Shown: positions 1-8,937, counted from the stretch's first letter. The stretch is 64,000 bases of DNA from Pseudomonas fluorescens (GCF_005938625.1 NZ_VCNJ01000014.1:62001-126000), one strand, 5' to 3'. Numbers and translations are program-made. The notes: a model not told the origin generated them from the sequence alone.

Positions 1-204
1 CTGGCCAGCGCTCAACGCCGTCGCCGCGACAACCCGAATCTTCCTTCGATCATCCTCATCGGCAACGCGCAACTGTGTGCGCGCTACCGCCGTGCCCTCG
101 ACGCCTGCGGTTTCGCCAACGTGACGCTGGCCGAGCAGGCCACCGAACGTGGTCTGTGGCAACTGGCGCTGGCCGCCGGACTGATCGATTCCTCATCCCG
201 TTAA
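1..204 (+). CDS. dgoK: 2-dehydro-3-deoxygalactonokinase, C-terminal part
   Basis: This open frame enters from the left edge and stops at TAA 202-204, giving the last 67 residues of a protein. The tail (IILIGNAQLCARYRRAL, then ATERGLWQLALAAGLI) resembles the end of DgoK, the sugar kinase that phosphorylates 2-keto-3-deoxygalactonate to KDPGal. The assignment leans on context: the KDPGal aldolase gene starts 19 bp downstream and galactonate dehydratase follows, the usual dgo order. The catalytic part lies outside the window, so integrity cannot be judged. Confidence 0.8.
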   Translation: MASAQRRRRDNPNLPSIILIGNAQLCARYRRALDACGFANVTLAEQATERGLWQLALAAGLIDSSSR

Positions 205-223
205 CCCTGACTGGAGGCCTGAC

Positions 224-844
224 ATGCTCAAGCAAGCATTGGCGCAAAACGGTCTGATCGCGATCCTGCGTGGCCTGCATCCGCAGGAAGCCGCCGCTGT
301 CGGAGAAGTCCTGTATGCCGCCGGATTTCGCGTCATCGAAGTACCGCTCAATTCCCCTTCGCCGTACGAAAGTATCCGCATCCTGCGCAAGACCTTGCCC
401 GCCGATTGCCTGATCGGTGCCGGCACGGTGTTGACCCCGGAACAGGTCGAGTTGGTGAAGGAGGCCGGCGGCCAAGTGATCGTCATGCCGCACAGCGATG
501 CCAAGGTTCTGCGCGCGGCAAAAGCGGCGGGACTCTATCTATCGCCCGGCGTTGCCACGCCAACGGAAGCGTTCGCAGCGCTGGCGGAGGGCGCGGACAT
601 TCTCAAGCTGTTCCCGGCCGAGCAGATGGGCCCGGCGGTCGTAAAAGCCTGGCTCGCGGTGTTGCCGTCCGGGACGGTGCTGGCGCCGGTCGGCGGCATC
701 ACGCCGGACAACATGCAGGCGTTTATCGACGCTGGCGTGAAAGGTTTCGGCCTCGGTTCCGGCCTGTTCAAATCAGGCATGACGCCGGAGCAGGTGGCGG
801 TGAATGCCCAGGCATACGTGGCCGCGTGGAAGGCGCTTCGCTAA
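224..844 (+). CDS. dgoA: 2-dehydro-3-deoxy-6-phosphogalactonate aldolase
   Basis: A 206-residue KDPG/KDPGal aldolase of the single-domain class I type. It splits KDPGal into pyruvate and glyceraldehyde 3-phosphate, the last step of galactonate breakdown. The Schiff-base lysine is Lys128 in the DILKLFPAEQMGP motif, the general acid/base glutamate is Glu39 in FRVIEVPLNSP, and the phosphate-binding end GGITPDN and GFGLGSGLF is present. The length is normal for the family. It follows dgoK by 19 bp and is probably co-transcribed with it and with dgoD. The choice of galacto over gluco substrate is inferred from the dgoD neighbour. Confidence 0.93.
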   Translation: MLKQALAQNGLIAILRGLHPQEAAAVGEVLYAAGFRVIEVPLNSPSPYESIRILRKTLPADCLIGAGTVLTPEQVELVKEAGGQVIVMPHSDAKVLRAAKAAGLYLSPGVATPTEAFAALAEGADILKLFPAEQMGPAVVKAWLAVLPSGTVLAPVGGITPDNMQAFIDAGVKGFGLGSGLFKSGMTPEQVAVNAQAYVAAWKALR

Positions 845-903
845 GACTTTCGCGCTGCGTGCGCTGCATCTAATAAGAGCTGCATTTACAAAAGAGAGCA
901 GAG

Positions 904-2052
904 ATGAAAATCACCAAACTCACGACCTTCATCGTTCCGCCGCGCTGGTGTTTCCTCAAGGTTGAAACCGACGAAGGCGTTACCGGTTGGGGCGAGCCTG
1001 TGGTTGAGGGCCGCGCACACACCGTGGCCGCTGCCGTCGAAGAATTGTCCGACTACCTGATCGGCAAAGACCCACGCAATATCGAAGACATCTGGACCGT
1101 GCTCTATCGCGGCGGCTTCTACCGTGGCGGCGCGATCCACATGAGCGCACTGGCCGGTATCGATCAGGCGCTGTGGGACATCAAGGGCAAGGCCCTCGGT
1201 GTCTCGGTGAGTGATCTGCTCGGTGGCCAGGTGCGTGACAAGATTCGCGTGTATTCGTGGATCGGCGGCGATCGTCCGGCCGACACCGCGCGTGCGGCGA
1301 AAGAGGCGGTGAGCCGTGGCTTCACTGCGGTGAAAATGAACGGCACTGAAGAGCTGCAATTTCTCGATACCTTCGAAAAAGTCGATCTGGCGCTGGCCAA
1401 CGTGGCCGCCGTGCGTGATGCGGTGGGGCCGAACGTCGGCATCGGCGTCGACTTCCATGGTCGCGTGCACAAGCCGATGGCCAAGGTGCTGATGAAGGAA
1501 CTCGACCCGTACAAACTGATGTTTATCGAAGAGCCGGTACTCAGCGAAAACTACGAAGCGTTGAAAGAACTGGCGCCGTTGACCAGCACGCCGATTGCTC
1601 TCGGTGAGCGGCTGTTCTCGCGTTGGGACTTTAAACGCGTGTTGAGCGAAGGCTATGTCGACATCATCCAGCCGGATGCTTCCCACGCCGGCGGCATCAC
1701 TGAAACGCGCAAGATCGCCAACATGGCCGAAGCCTACGACGTCGCGTTGGCGCTGCATTGCCCGCTGGGACCGATTGCGCTGGCAGCGTGTTTGCAATTG
1801 GACGCGGCTTGTTACAACGCGTTTATCCAGGAGCAAAGCCTGGGCATCCATTACAACGAGAGCAACGACTTGCTCGACTACGTGAAGGATCCACGGGTGT
1901 TCGATTACGACAAGGGCTTCGTGAAGATTCCGAACGGGCCAGGTTTAGGCATCGAGATCAACGAGGAATATGTGATCGAGCGTGCGGCAGTCGGGCACCG
2001 CTGGCGCAACCCGATCTGGCGTCATGCCGATGGCAGTTTTGCCGAGTGGTGA
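904..2052 (+). CDS. dgoD: D-galactonate dehydratase
   Basis: A 382-residue enolase-superfamily enzyme that dehydrates D-galactonate to 2-keto-3-deoxygalactonate. The N-terminal capping domain ([15 protein letters not shown]) is followed by the barrel with metal ligands in [17 protein letters not shown] and ALGER, and by the catalytic His region [12 protein letters not shown]. Length and the C-terminal motif [16 protein letters not shown] match DgoD closely. A purine-rich site (GAGAGCAGAG) precedes the ATG. It is the third gene of the dgo operon; a REP doublet separates it from the transporter gene. Confidence 0.95.
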   Translation: MKITKLTTFIVPPRWCFLKVETDEGVTGWGEPVVEGRAHTVAAAVEELSDYLIGKDPRNIEDIWTVLYRGGFYRGGAIHMSALAGIDQALWDIKGKALGVSVSDLLGGQVRDKIRVYSWIGGDRPADTARAAKEAVSRGFTAVKMNGTEELQFLDTFEKVDLALANVAAVRDAVGPNVGIGVDFHGRVHKPMAKVLMKELDPYKLMFIEEPVLSENYEALKELAPLTSTPIALGERLFSRWDFKRVLSEGYVDIIQPDASHAGGITETRKIANMAEAYDVALALHCPLGPIALAACLQLDAACYNAFIQEQSLGIHYNESNDLLDYVKDPRVFDYDKGFVKIPNGPGLGIEINEEYVIERAAVGHRWRNPIWRHADGSFAEW

Positions 2053-2078
2053 TTTGTCTCTGAGATACCACAACCCCC

Positions 2079-2168
2079 TGTGGGAGCGAGCTTGCTCGCG
2101 AATGCGGCAGGTCAGTCACATTGATGCCAGATGTGCCGCCGTCTTCGCGAGCAAGCTCGCTCCCACAG
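2079..2168. repeat. REP doublet (REPIN-like)
   Basis: Two inverted copies of TGTGGGAGCGAGCTTGCTCG face each other around a central loop of about 40 bases. This is the commonest Pseudomonas fluorescens-group REP type and recurs at four other places in this window. It sits between dgoD and the MFS gene, so it may form a hairpin in the dgo transcript that protects or uncouples the upstream part. Confidence 0.9.
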
Positions 2169-2222
2169 AGTGCAGTGCAGGCCTCAGGCCGACCTCAATA
2201 AACATAAAAAGAGGCTCTCCCC

Positions 2223-3533
2223 ATGCAACCGCAAACCCTCACCGGGCAGGCGTCTTTAGTCACGCCTAGCCGCAAGCGGTTTTTTATCATGGTGTTGCTG
2301 TTTATCACCGTGGTCATCAACTACCTCGACCGCAGTAACCTGTCGATTGCCGCGCCGGCCCTGACCAGTGAGCTGGGTATCGATCCGATTCACGTCGGCC
2401 TGATTTTCTCCGCGTTCGGCTGGACTTACGCCGCCATGCAGATCCCCGGCGGCTGGCTGGTCGACCGCGTGCCGCCGCGCATTCTTTACAGTGTCGCGTT
2501 GCTGCTGTGGTCGCTGGCCACGGTGATGCTCGGTTTCGCGGCCAGTTTCATTGCGCTGTTCGTGCTGCGCATGGCGGTCGGCGCGCTGGAAGCACCGGCG
2601 TATCCGATCAACAGCCGCGTGGTCACGACGTGGTTTCCCGAGCGGGAACGCGCCACGGCGATTGGTTTTTACACGTCGGGGCAGTTCGTTGGTCTGGCAT
2701 TTCTGACCCCGGTTCTGGCCTGGCTGCAACACGAATTCGGCTGGCACATGGTGTTCGTCGCAACAGGCGCCGTCGGCATTATCTGGGCAGCCATCTGGTA
2801 CGCGGTGTATCGCGAGCCACGGGATTTCAAAGGCGCCAACGAAGCCGAAATCGACTTGATCCGCGAGGGCGGTGGTCTGGTCGATATTCAGCAAGAGACG
2901 GCCAAGGTCAAAGCCAAATTCAGCTGGACCGATTTGGGCATCGTCCTCACCAGGCGCAAGTTGTGGGGCATCTACCTCGGCCAGTTCTGCCTGAACTCGA
3001 CGCTGTGGTTTTTCCTGACGTGGTTCCCGACCTATCTGGTGAAATATCGCGGCATGGACTTCATCAAGTCTGGCCTGTTGGCGTCACTGCCGTTTCTCGC
3101 AGCGTTCGTTGGCGTGTTGTGTTCGGGGTTCTTTTCCGACTTCCTGATTCGTCGCGGTTACACCGTCGGTTTTGCGCGCAAGTTGCCGATTATTGGCGGG
3201 CTGCTGATTTCCACCTCGATCATCGGCGCCAATTTCGTTGAGTCGACGCCGCTGGTGATTGCCTTTCTGGCGCTGGCGTTCTTCGGCAACGGTCTGGCCT
3301 CGATCACCTGGTCGCTGGTGTCTACGTTGGCGCCGGCACGTTTGCTCGGGCTGACCGGTGGGGTGTTCAACTTCATCGGCAACCTGTCGGCGATTGCCAC
3401 GCCGATCGTGATCGGCTTCCTCGCCAGCGGCGATTCGTTCGCCCCGGCAATCACCTATATCGCGGTTCTCGCATTGATCGGTGCTTTGTCCTACGTGCTG
3501 CTGGTCGGCAAGGTCGAGCGTATCGAGTTGTAG
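2223..3533 (+). CDS. MFS transporter, probable D-galactonate importer
   Basis: A 436-residue major facilitator protein with about 12 hydrophobic helices. The first helix motif VVINYLDRSNLSIAAPAL and the loop GGWLVDRVPPR are typical of the anion:cation symporter family (hexuronate, glucarate and galactonate transporters). Its position after dgoK-dgoA-dgoD points to proton-driven uptake of galactonate into the cytoplasm, equivalent to DgoT; the exact substrate is inferred. A GAGG-like site lies about 8 bases before the ATG. Expression is probably linked to the dgo operon despite the REP doublet upstream. Confidence 0.88.
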   Translation: MQPQTLTGQASLVTPSRKRFFIMVLLFITVVINYLDRSNLSIAAPALTSELGIDPIHVGLIFSAFGWTYAAMQIPGGWLVDRVPPRILYSVALLLWSLATVMLGFAASFIALFVLRMAVGALEAPAYPINSRVVTTWFPERERATAIGFYTSGQFVGLAFLTPVLAWLQHEFGWHMVFVATGAVGIIWAAIWYAVYREPRDFKGANEAEIDLIREGGGLVDIQQETAKVKAKFSWTDLGIVLTRRKLWGIYLGQFCLNSTLWFFLTWFPTYLVKYRGMDFIKSGLLASLPFLAAFVGVLCSGFFSDFLIRRGYTVGFARKLPIIGGLLISTSIIGANFVESTPLVIAFLALAFFGNGLASITWSLVSTLAPARLLGLTGGVFNFIGNLSAIATPIVIGFLASGDSFAPAITYIAVLALIGALSYVLLVGKVERIEL

Positions 3534-3593
3534 TGGTCTGCATCGGGCGACCATAATGCCGCCCGTTCCCTCGCTCATCGGTAAAGGCTGGAT

Positions 3594-4397
3594 ATGCAGG
3601 AAGACGCTCCGGAAAAAACCAAGGACGCCGCGCCCACCGGCACTCAGACGCTGTTGCGTGGCTTGGGTGTGGTGCAAGCGGTGGCCAGTGGCGCCCGCGA
3701 TCTCAAGGAAATTGCCCGGCTGATCGGCACCACACGCAGCACCACCCATCGTCTGGCCAGTTGCCTGGTCGATGAGCGTTACCTGCGCGTGGTGCCGCAA
3801 GTCGGTTACCTGCTCGGGCCGAAGCTGATCGAACTGGGTTTTCAGGCCCGCGAAGAGTTGCCGCTGGTGACCCTGGCCGCGCCGTATCTGGACGAATTGT
3901 CGGCGCTGACCGGCGACACCGTGCATTTGGGCATTCGTGAAGGCGATGAGGTGCTGTATCTGCTGAAGAACCCGGGACGCAACGGCCCGGAAATGCGCTC
4001 GCGGGTCGGCCATCGCATGCCGTTGGCGCGCACCGGGATTGGCAAGGCGTTGATGCTCGATGACTCGCCGAAAGATTGGCAGCGCCTGTACGACATCAGT
4101 CTGCCGGCCGGTGGGAAAAGTCAGTTCTGGCCGCAGCATCCCCAGCAATCGTGGGAACAGCTTGAGCAACGCATGACCGAATACGTCGCCGGTGGCTACG
4201 CCTTCGATCTGGAAGACAACGAACCGTCGATCCGCTGCGTGGCGGCGCCGATTCGCGATGCGAGCAAGGGCATTGTCGCGGCGATCAGTATCGCCAGCAC
4301 CGTGCCGTACATGCCGCTGGAAAAAATGGCCGAGCTGATTCCCCTGATCAAAGGGGTCACAGCCCGGCTTTCGGCAGAGCTTGGCTTGAAGGTTTAA
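3594..4397 (+). CDS. IclR-family transcriptional regulator
   Basis: A 267-residue protein with an N-terminal winged helix (GLGVVQAVASGARDLKEIAR, then TTRSTTHRLASCLVDERYL) and a C-terminal IclR effector domain (EGDEVLYLLKN, RTGIGKALM, AGGYAFDLEDNEPSIRCVAAPI). It lies 60 bp after the transporter gene on the same strand, so it is probably the local regulator of the galactonate genes. In enterobacteria the dgo regulator is of the GntR family, so this is a different solution; control of dgo by this protein is inferred from position only. Confidence 0.88.
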   Translation: MQEDAPEKTKDAAPTGTQTLLRGLGVVQAVASGARDLKEIARLIGTTRSTTHRLASCLVDERYLRVVPQVGYLLGPKLIELGFQAREELPLVTLAAPYLDELSALTGDTVHLGIREGDEVLYLLKNPGRNGPEMRSRVGHRMPLARTGIGKALMLDDSPKDWQRLYDISLPAGGKSQFWPQHPQQSWEQLEQRMTEYVAGGYAFDLEDNEPSIRCVAAPIRDASKGIVAAISIASTVPYMPLEKMAELIPLIKGVTARLSAELGLKV

Positions 4398-4403
4398 GCG
4401 CGT

Positions 4404-5456
4404 TTAAACCTTAAGCGTCGCCATGTCGATGACGAAACGGTACTTCACGTCGCCAGCGATCATACGGGCGTAAGCCTCGTTGATCTGGCGAATGTCGAGC
4501 ATTTCGATGTCGCAAGTGATGTTGTGTTCGGCGCAGAAATCCAACACTTCCTGGGTTTCGGCAACGCCACCGATCAACGAACCGGCCAGCACACGGCGGC
4601 TCATCACCAGTTTGCCGGCGTGTACCGGTGGATCAACCGGCTCGATCAAACCGACCAGAATGTGCACGCCGTCGAAACGCAGGGTGTCGAGGTAGGGGTT
4701 CAGATCGTGCTGCACCGGAATGGTGTCGAGCAGGAAGTCGAAGTAACCGGCAGCGGCTTTCATCTGCTCGGCGTCGGTGGAAACGATCACATGATCGGCA
4801 CCCTGACGACGACCTTCTTCAGCCTTGCTCGCCGAGCGGGTGAACAGCGTGACTTCGGCGCCCATGGCTTTGGCAAACTTGATGCCCATGTGGCCCAGAC
4901 CGCCCATGCCGAGAATCCCGACCTTGTCGCCGGCCTTGACGCCGTAGTGCTTGAGCGGCGAGTAGGTGGTGATGCCGGCGCAGAGGATCGGCGCGGCGCT
5001 GGCCAGAGCCAGTTTCTCCGGGATGCGCACCACGAAGTGCTCGCTGACGACGATGCTGTCCGAATAACCGCCCATGGTGTTGCTGCCATCGACCCGATCC
5101 GGGGTGGCGTAGGTCATGGTCGGGCCTTCGAGGCAGTATTGCTCAAGGTTCGACTGGCAGGCTTCGCAGGTGCGGCAAGAGTCGACCATGCAGCCAACAC
5201 CGACCAGATCGCCTACTTTATGTTGAGTGACATTCGCACCGATCGCGGTGACTTTTCCGACGATCTCGTGGCCGGGCATCAACGGGTAAACGGCGATGCC
5301 CCATTCGTTGCGCGCCTGATGGATGTCGGAGTGGCAGACTCCGCAGTAGAGAATCTCGATGGCGACGTCGTCGGCGCGCGGGCTGCGGCGTTCGAATTTC
5401 ATCGGGGCGAGGGGAGTGGTGGCCGATTGGGCGGCATAGCCGATGGCGGTGTACAT
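4404..5456 (-). CDS. zinc-dependent NAD(P) alcohol dehydrogenase (YahK/CAD-like)
   Basis: A 350-residue medium-chain dehydrogenase of the cinnamyl-alcohol type. Catalytic zinc ligands sit in GVCHSDIHQ and PGHEIVG, the four structural-zinc cysteines in the stretch from VDSCRTCEACQSNLEQYC, and the nucleotide fold in GMGGLGHMGIKFAK. Family members reduce aldehydes with NADPH; the natural substrate is unknown. The open frame runs to 5804, but the start at 5456 (MYTAIGYAAQ) is preferred because GAGG lies at the right distance and the longer version has no family similarity. It converges on the IclR gene and is divergent from the AraC gene, which may control it. Confidence 0.9.
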   Translation of the reverse strand: MYTAIGYAAQSATTPLAPMKFERRSPRADDVAIEILYCGVCHSDIHQARNEWGIAVYPLMPGHEIVGKVTAIGANVTQHKVGDLVGVGCMVDSCRTCEACQSNLEQYCLEGPTMTYATPDRVDGSNTMGGYSDSIVVSEHFVVRIPEKLALASAAPILCAGITTYSPLKHYGVKAGDKVGILGMGGLGHMGIKFAKAMGAEVTLFTRSASKAEEGRRQGADHVIVSTDAEQMKAAAGYFDFLLDTIPVQHDLNPYLDTLRFDGVHILVGLIEPVDPPVHAGKLVMSRRVLAGSLIGGVAETQEVLDFCAEHNITCDIEMLDIRQINEAYARMIAGDVKYRFVIDMATLKV

Positions 5457-5586
5457 GTGAAACCTCGCAAAAGCAGGAACAAGTGAGGCGGCGCATTCTG
5501 GGCGCTGACTGACCGGTCGGCCATGACGATTCCTCCGGGTCTCATGCCTAATCCTCCGGCATGCGGGTTTGATCGGTCGCATTGGC

Positions 5587-5618
5587 AAAGGGATCTGCGA
5601 TGATGCTTGCATCCCTTT
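5587..5618. promoter_or_regulatory. inverted repeat in the adh/araC-type divergent gap
   Basis: AAAGGGAT at 5587-5594 is matched by ATCCCTTT at 5611-5618 with a 16-base spacer, 29 bases before the regulator ATG. It could be an operator or a hairpin in the leader of the AraC-type gene; the sequence alone does not decide. A GACCGGTC palindrome also occurs at 5511-5518 in the same gap. Confidence 0.35.
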
Positions 5619-5647
5619 TTTCGCTCCATTTTCAGTGAAGAGCTTTG

Positions 5648-6538
5648 ATGCAATTAACCCGTCATCTTGATGCCAATGCCCGGCTGGTTTCGCTGATCGA
5701 ACCGTTGGCGCTGCGCGATGGTTATTCCCCGACCGGGTTGCCCGGTGTGCAGGTGTTGCGCGCCAGTTGCGACGTCGCCCGTGGCCCGCACATTTATGAG
5801 CCAAGCCTGATGATCATCGCCCAGGGCAGCAAACTGGCGTTTCTCGGGCCTCGGACGATGGAGTACGGCGCCGGGCATTATCTGATCCAGGCGCTGCCGG
5901 TGCCGTTCGAGTGCGAGACGTTTGCCTTGCCGGATGCGCCGCTGCTCGGGGTGACTGTGGCGATTGATCGGGTGTTGCTCGGTGAACTGGTGCTGGCGAT
6001 GGGATTGGCACCCGGGAGGCATATTCCGGCGCAGACACCGGAGTCGATGACCTCGGTGGTGCTCGACGATGACATGCGTGGGTGTGTCGAGCGGCTGTTG
6101 AGTTGCCTGCACGATCCGCTGGAATGCCAGATTCTCGGGCCGGCGCGGGTGCGAGAGTTATTGTTCGTCGCGTTGCGTGGCCCCCAGGCCGATGTGTTGC
6201 GCGCGTTGGTCGAGCAGCAGGGCCAATTTGCGCGGGTGGCGGCGTCGATCAGTCATCTGCATGCGCATTACACCGAGCCGTTGAATGTCGAGACCCTGGC
6301 CGGTTGCGCGAACATGAGCGTGTCGACCTTTCATGAGCATTTCAAACGCAGCACGTTGTTGTCGCCGGTGCAGTATCTGAAACGTTTGCGCTTGTTGAAG
6401 GCGCAGACGTTGCTGGTGGCGGAAGGCTTGGGTGTGGCGCAGGTCGCGCATCGGGTGGGGTATCAGAGTACGTCGCAGTTCAGCCGCGAGTACAAACGCT
6501 ATTTCGAGCGCAGTCCGGGTGACGAGCGCGCAGCCTGA
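5648..6538 (+). CDS. AraC-family transcriptional regulator
   Basis: A 296-residue regulator with an AraC_N-type sensor half (IYEPSLMIIAQGSKLAFLG, then YGAGHYLIQALPVPFECET) and a C-terminal pair of helix-turn-helix units (LAGCANMSVSTFHEHFK and VAQVAHRVGYQSTSQFSREY). The ATG at 5648 is chosen over an in-frame TTG three bases earlier because GAAGAG is correctly spaced. Proteins of this subgroup often sit beside and activate oxidoreductase genes, and here an alcohol dehydrogenase gene is divergent with a gap of about 190 bp. The ligand is unknown. Confidence 0.9.
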   Translation: MQLTRHLDANARLVSLIEPLALRDGYSPTGLPGVQVLRASCDVARGPHIYEPSLMIIAQGSKLAFLGPRTMEYGAGHYLIQALPVPFECETFALPDAPLLGVTVAIDRVLLGELVLAMGLAPGRHIPAQTPESMTSVVLDDDMRGCVERLLSCLHDPLECQILGPARVRELLFVALRGPQADVLRALVEQQGQFARVAASISHLHAHYTEPLNVETLAGCANMSVSTFHEHFKRSTLLSPVQYLKRLRLLKAQTLLVAEGLGVAQVAHRVGYQSTSQFSREYKRYFERSPGDERAA

Positions 6539-6554
6539 TTCGACGAAGATCCCC

Positions 6555-6644
6555 TGTAGGAGTGAGCCTGCTCGCGATAGCGGTGTATCAGTTGACGATG
6601 ATGCTGACTGAAACACCGCTATCGCGAGCAGGCTCACTCCTACA
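6555..6644. repeat. REP doublet, TGTAGGAGTGAGCCTGCTCGC type
   Basis: Two inverted arms (TGTAGGAGTGAGCCTGCTCG and its complement), each extended by CGATAGCGGTG, flank a short loop. It lies between the end of the AraC gene and the end of the convergent ETF dehydrogenase gene, a typical place for such elements. The arm sequence is a variant of the GGGAGCGAGC type. Confidence 0.88.
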
Positions 6645-6678
6645 TTGGTTCGGCGGTTTTGCAGGGATTTTTGGCAAC

Positions 6679-6704
6679 AAAAAGGCCCCCGATTCGGGAG
6701 CCTT
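6679..6704 (-). terminator. rho-independent terminator of the ETF-QO gene
   Basis: Read on the minus strand, AAGGCTCCCGAATCGGGGGCC forms a GC-rich hairpin followed by TTTTT, 19 bases after the stop of the ETF-ubiquinone oxidoreductase gene. Confidence 0.85.
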
Positions 6705-6722
6705 GATGTTCAGCGGTTCGAC

Positions 6723-8387
6723 TTACATGTTCGGATAAGTCGGGCCGCCAGCGCCTTCCGGCGTGACCCAGGTGATGTTCTGCGAAGGGTCCTTGATGTC
6801 ACAGGTCTTGCAGTGCACGCAGTTCTGGGCGTTGATCTGGAAGCGTTTCTCGCCGTCTTCCTTGGTGATCACTTCGTACACGCCGGCCGGGCAGTAGCGC
6901 TGCGCCGGTTCGTCGTACAGCGGCAGGTTCTTGCTGATCGGAATGCTCGGGTCGGTCAGCTTCAGGTGGCAAGGCTGTTCTTCTTCGTGGTTGGTACCGG
7001 AGATGAACACCGAGCTGAGTTTGTCGAAGCTGAGTTTGCCGTCGGGTTTCGGGTAGTCGATCTTCTTGCAGTCCGCCGCGAGCTTGAGGCAAGCGTAATC
7101 CGGCTTGGTGTCGTGCAGGGTGAACGGCAGTTTGCCGCCAAAGATGTTCTGGTCCAGCCAGTTGAAACCGCCGCCAACGATGGCGCCGAACTTGTGGATC
7201 GCCGGGCCGAAGTTGCGGCTGGCGAACAGTTCATCGTAGAGCCAGCTCTTCTTGAACGCGTCGACGTAAGTGGTCAGTTCTTCAGTGCCGTCCTTTTCCG
7301 CGAACAGTGCGTCAGCCACCGATTCAGCGGCGAGCATGCCGGACTTCATCGCGGTGTGGCTGCCTTTGATCTTGGCGAAGTTCAGGGTGCCGAGGTCGCA
7401 ACCGATCAGCGCGCCGCCCTTGAAGACCATTTTCGGCAGCGAGTTCAGGCCACCTTTGCAGATTGCGCGGGCGCCGTAGCTGATGCGCTTGCCGCCTTCC
7501 AGGTACTGCGCCAGTACCGGGTGATGCTTGAGGCGCTGGAATTCGTCGAACGGCGACAGGTAAGTGTTGCTGTAGGACAGGTCAACGATCAGACCGACTA
7601 CCACCTGGTTGTTTTCCAAGTGATAGAGGAACGAGCCGCCGGTGTTTTCGGTGCCCATGATGTCCAGCGGCCAGCCGGCGGTGTGCACCACCAGGCCTGG
7701 CTGATGTTTGGCCGGGTCGATTTCCCAGATTTCTTTCAGACCGATGCCGTAGTGCTGGGCGTCGGCATCGCTGTCGAGGTTGTAGCGCTTGATCAGTTGC
7801 TTGCCGATGTGGCCACGGCAGCCTTCGGCGAACAGCGTGTATTTGCCACGCAGTTCCATGCCCGGGGTGTACAGGCCTTCTTTCGGGTTGCCTTCGCGGT
7901 CGACGCCCAGATCACCGGTGATGATCCCGCGCACCACGCCTTGCTCGTCAATCAGCGCTTCCTGAGCAGCAAACCCCGGGTAGATTTCCACTCCAAGGTT
8001 CTCGGCCTGCTGGGCGAGCCAGCGGCACAGGTTGCCGAGGGAAATAATGTAGTTGCCTTCGTTGTGCATGGTCTTGGGCACAAAGAAGTCAGGAATTTTC
8101 TGCGCGCTGTCGGCGTTTTTCAGCACGAAAATATCGTCGCGGGTGACCGGCGTGTTCAGCGGGGCGCCGAGTTCTTTCCAGTCCGGGAACAATTCGTTCA
8201 GAGCGCGTGGTTCGAACACGGCGCCGGACAGGATGTGTGCGCCGACTTCGGAGCCTTTTTCGACCACGCAGACGCTGATTTCCTTACCGGCTTCGGCGGC
8301 CTTCTGCTTCAGACGGCAGGCGGCGGACAGGCCAGCGGGGCCGGCACCGACGATGACCACGTCGAATTCCATGTATTCGCGTTCCAC
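6723..8387 (-). CDS. electron-transfer flavoprotein:ubiquinone oxidoreductase
   Basis: A 554-residue FAD and 4Fe-4S protein of the inner membrane that passes electrons from reduced ETF to ubiquinone, joining acyl-CoA and other dehydrogenations to respiration. The FAD motif VVIVGAGPAGLSAACRL is near the N terminus, and the cluster cysteines are in YCPAGVYEV and in NCVHCKTCDIKDP near the C terminus. Length and the end PEGAGGPTYPNM fit the family. It is divergent from etfBA across a 550-bp gap with a probable PsrA operator, and it has its own terminator. Confidence 0.96.
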   Translation of the reverse strand: MEREYMEFDVVIVGAGPAGLSAACRLKQKAAEAGKEISVCVVEKGSEVGAHILSGAVFEPRALNELFPDWKELGAPLNTPVTRDDIFVLKNADSAQKIPDFFVPKTMHNEGNYIISLGNLCRWLAQQAENLGVEIYPGFAAQEALIDEQGVVRGIITGDLGVDREGNPKEGLYTPGMELRGKYTLFAEGCRGHIGKQLIKRYNLDSDADAQHYGIGLKEIWEIDPAKHQPGLVVHTAGWPLDIMGTENTGGSFLYHLENNQVVVGLIVDLSYSNTYLSPFDEFQRLKHHPVLAQYLEGGKRISYGARAICKGGLNSLPKMVFKGGALIGCDLGTLNFAKIKGSHTAMKSGMLAAESVADALFAEKDGTEELTTYVDAFKKSWLYDELFASRNFGPAIHKFGAIVGGGFNWLDQNIFGGKLPFTLHDTKPDYACLKLAADCKKIDYPKPDGKLSFDKLSSVFISGTNHEEEQPCHLKLTDPSIPISKNLPLYDEPAQRYCPAGVYEVITKEDGEKRFQINAQNCVHCKTCDIKDPSQNITWVTPEGAGGPTYPNM

Positions 8388-8514
8388 AGGCTATCTCCTA
8401 CTCAAGGCTCAACAGTTTTTTTTCTAATTTGGAGGTTTGATGTCGCATCCGCTATTCCTTTACGTTAACGTCAAGGGGAATATTGGAGAACAGACCTTTC
8501 TCTCTAGGCGGCGC

Positions 8515-8543
8515 ATTATATCTACACCACTCCGAGCGTCCAA
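8515..8543 (-). promoter_or_regulatory. sigma-70 promoter candidate for ETF-QO
   Basis: On the minus strand TTGGAC (8538-8543) and TATAAT (8515-8520) are separated by exactly 17 bases. The -10 box is perfect and the -35 box is partial. Transcription would start near 8508, giving a leader of about 120 bases before the ETF-QO start codon. Confidence 0.6.
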
Positions 8544-8545
8544 TA

Positions 8546-8559
8546 CAAACGTTTGTTTG
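8546..8559. promoter_or_regulatory. probable PsrA operator
   Basis: CAAAC-GTTT-GTTTG fits the published PsrA consensus (G/C)AAAC(N2-4)GTTTG(G/C). PsrA is the TetR-family fatty-acid sensor of pseudomonads, and etf genes are among its reported targets in P. aeruginosa. The site lies two bases upstream of the -35 box of the ETF-QO promoter candidate and inside the gap shared with etfBA, so it could control both directions. Binding is inferred. Confidence 0.6.
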
Positions 8560-8937
8560 AATTGGCTCCAGCCCAGAGAAATCAAAGAAGCGCGGCTTAT
8601 GAATGGTCATTTTGCTGTATTGACCGGAATAGGCGTTCCGGTCAAGATACGGGCGGTTTTGCGCTGGTCGTAGGCAGACTGGCGGTTTCAAGAGCACGTC
8701 TAAAGACAGGGCACAGGCAGTAGAAGGTGATGCGCAGCGCAGTCTGGCGCGCAGTTTACACAGCGTGAAGATCAATGACCCGTCGGTCACCCCTGACGAA
8801 CGGTCGCAGGTCTTCACACTGTGCAGCCACCAGACACCCGAGTCGGCGTTTTTAGAGGTGCCCTTTTAGCCTGATGAGCATCAACCGCCAGGTTCGCCTA
8901 GGCGACTTTCTTTTCACCGGAGAGTAACGAGGAATCC

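Larger units (their letters stand above)
8388..8937. other. regulatory gap between ETF-QO and etfB
   Basis: This 550-bp stretch has no convincing gene; the short open frames in it overlap each other on opposite strands and lack family features. It holds a minus-strand promoter candidate (8515-8543), a CAAAC-N4-GTTTG site (8546-8559) and, just before etfB, the ribosome site of GAGTAACGAGGA type. The long leader on the etfB side (about 370 bases after the operator) shows no clear terminator or riboswitch. Confidence 0.6.

Noticed and set aside
2079..2168. CRISPR-like array made of the inverted GAGC repeats
   Set aside because: Only two inverted arms with one spacer are present; this is a REP doublet, and no cas genes occur.
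6645..8468. 607-codon open frame on the plus strand opposite the ETF-QO gene
   Set aside because: It is the mirror of a well-conserved gene; its translation has no family motif and arises from GC-rich codon bias.
8452..8817. Possible small genes in the etf divergent gap
   Set aside because: The frames on both strands overlap each other and the promoter/operator region, have no ribosome site and resemble no family.
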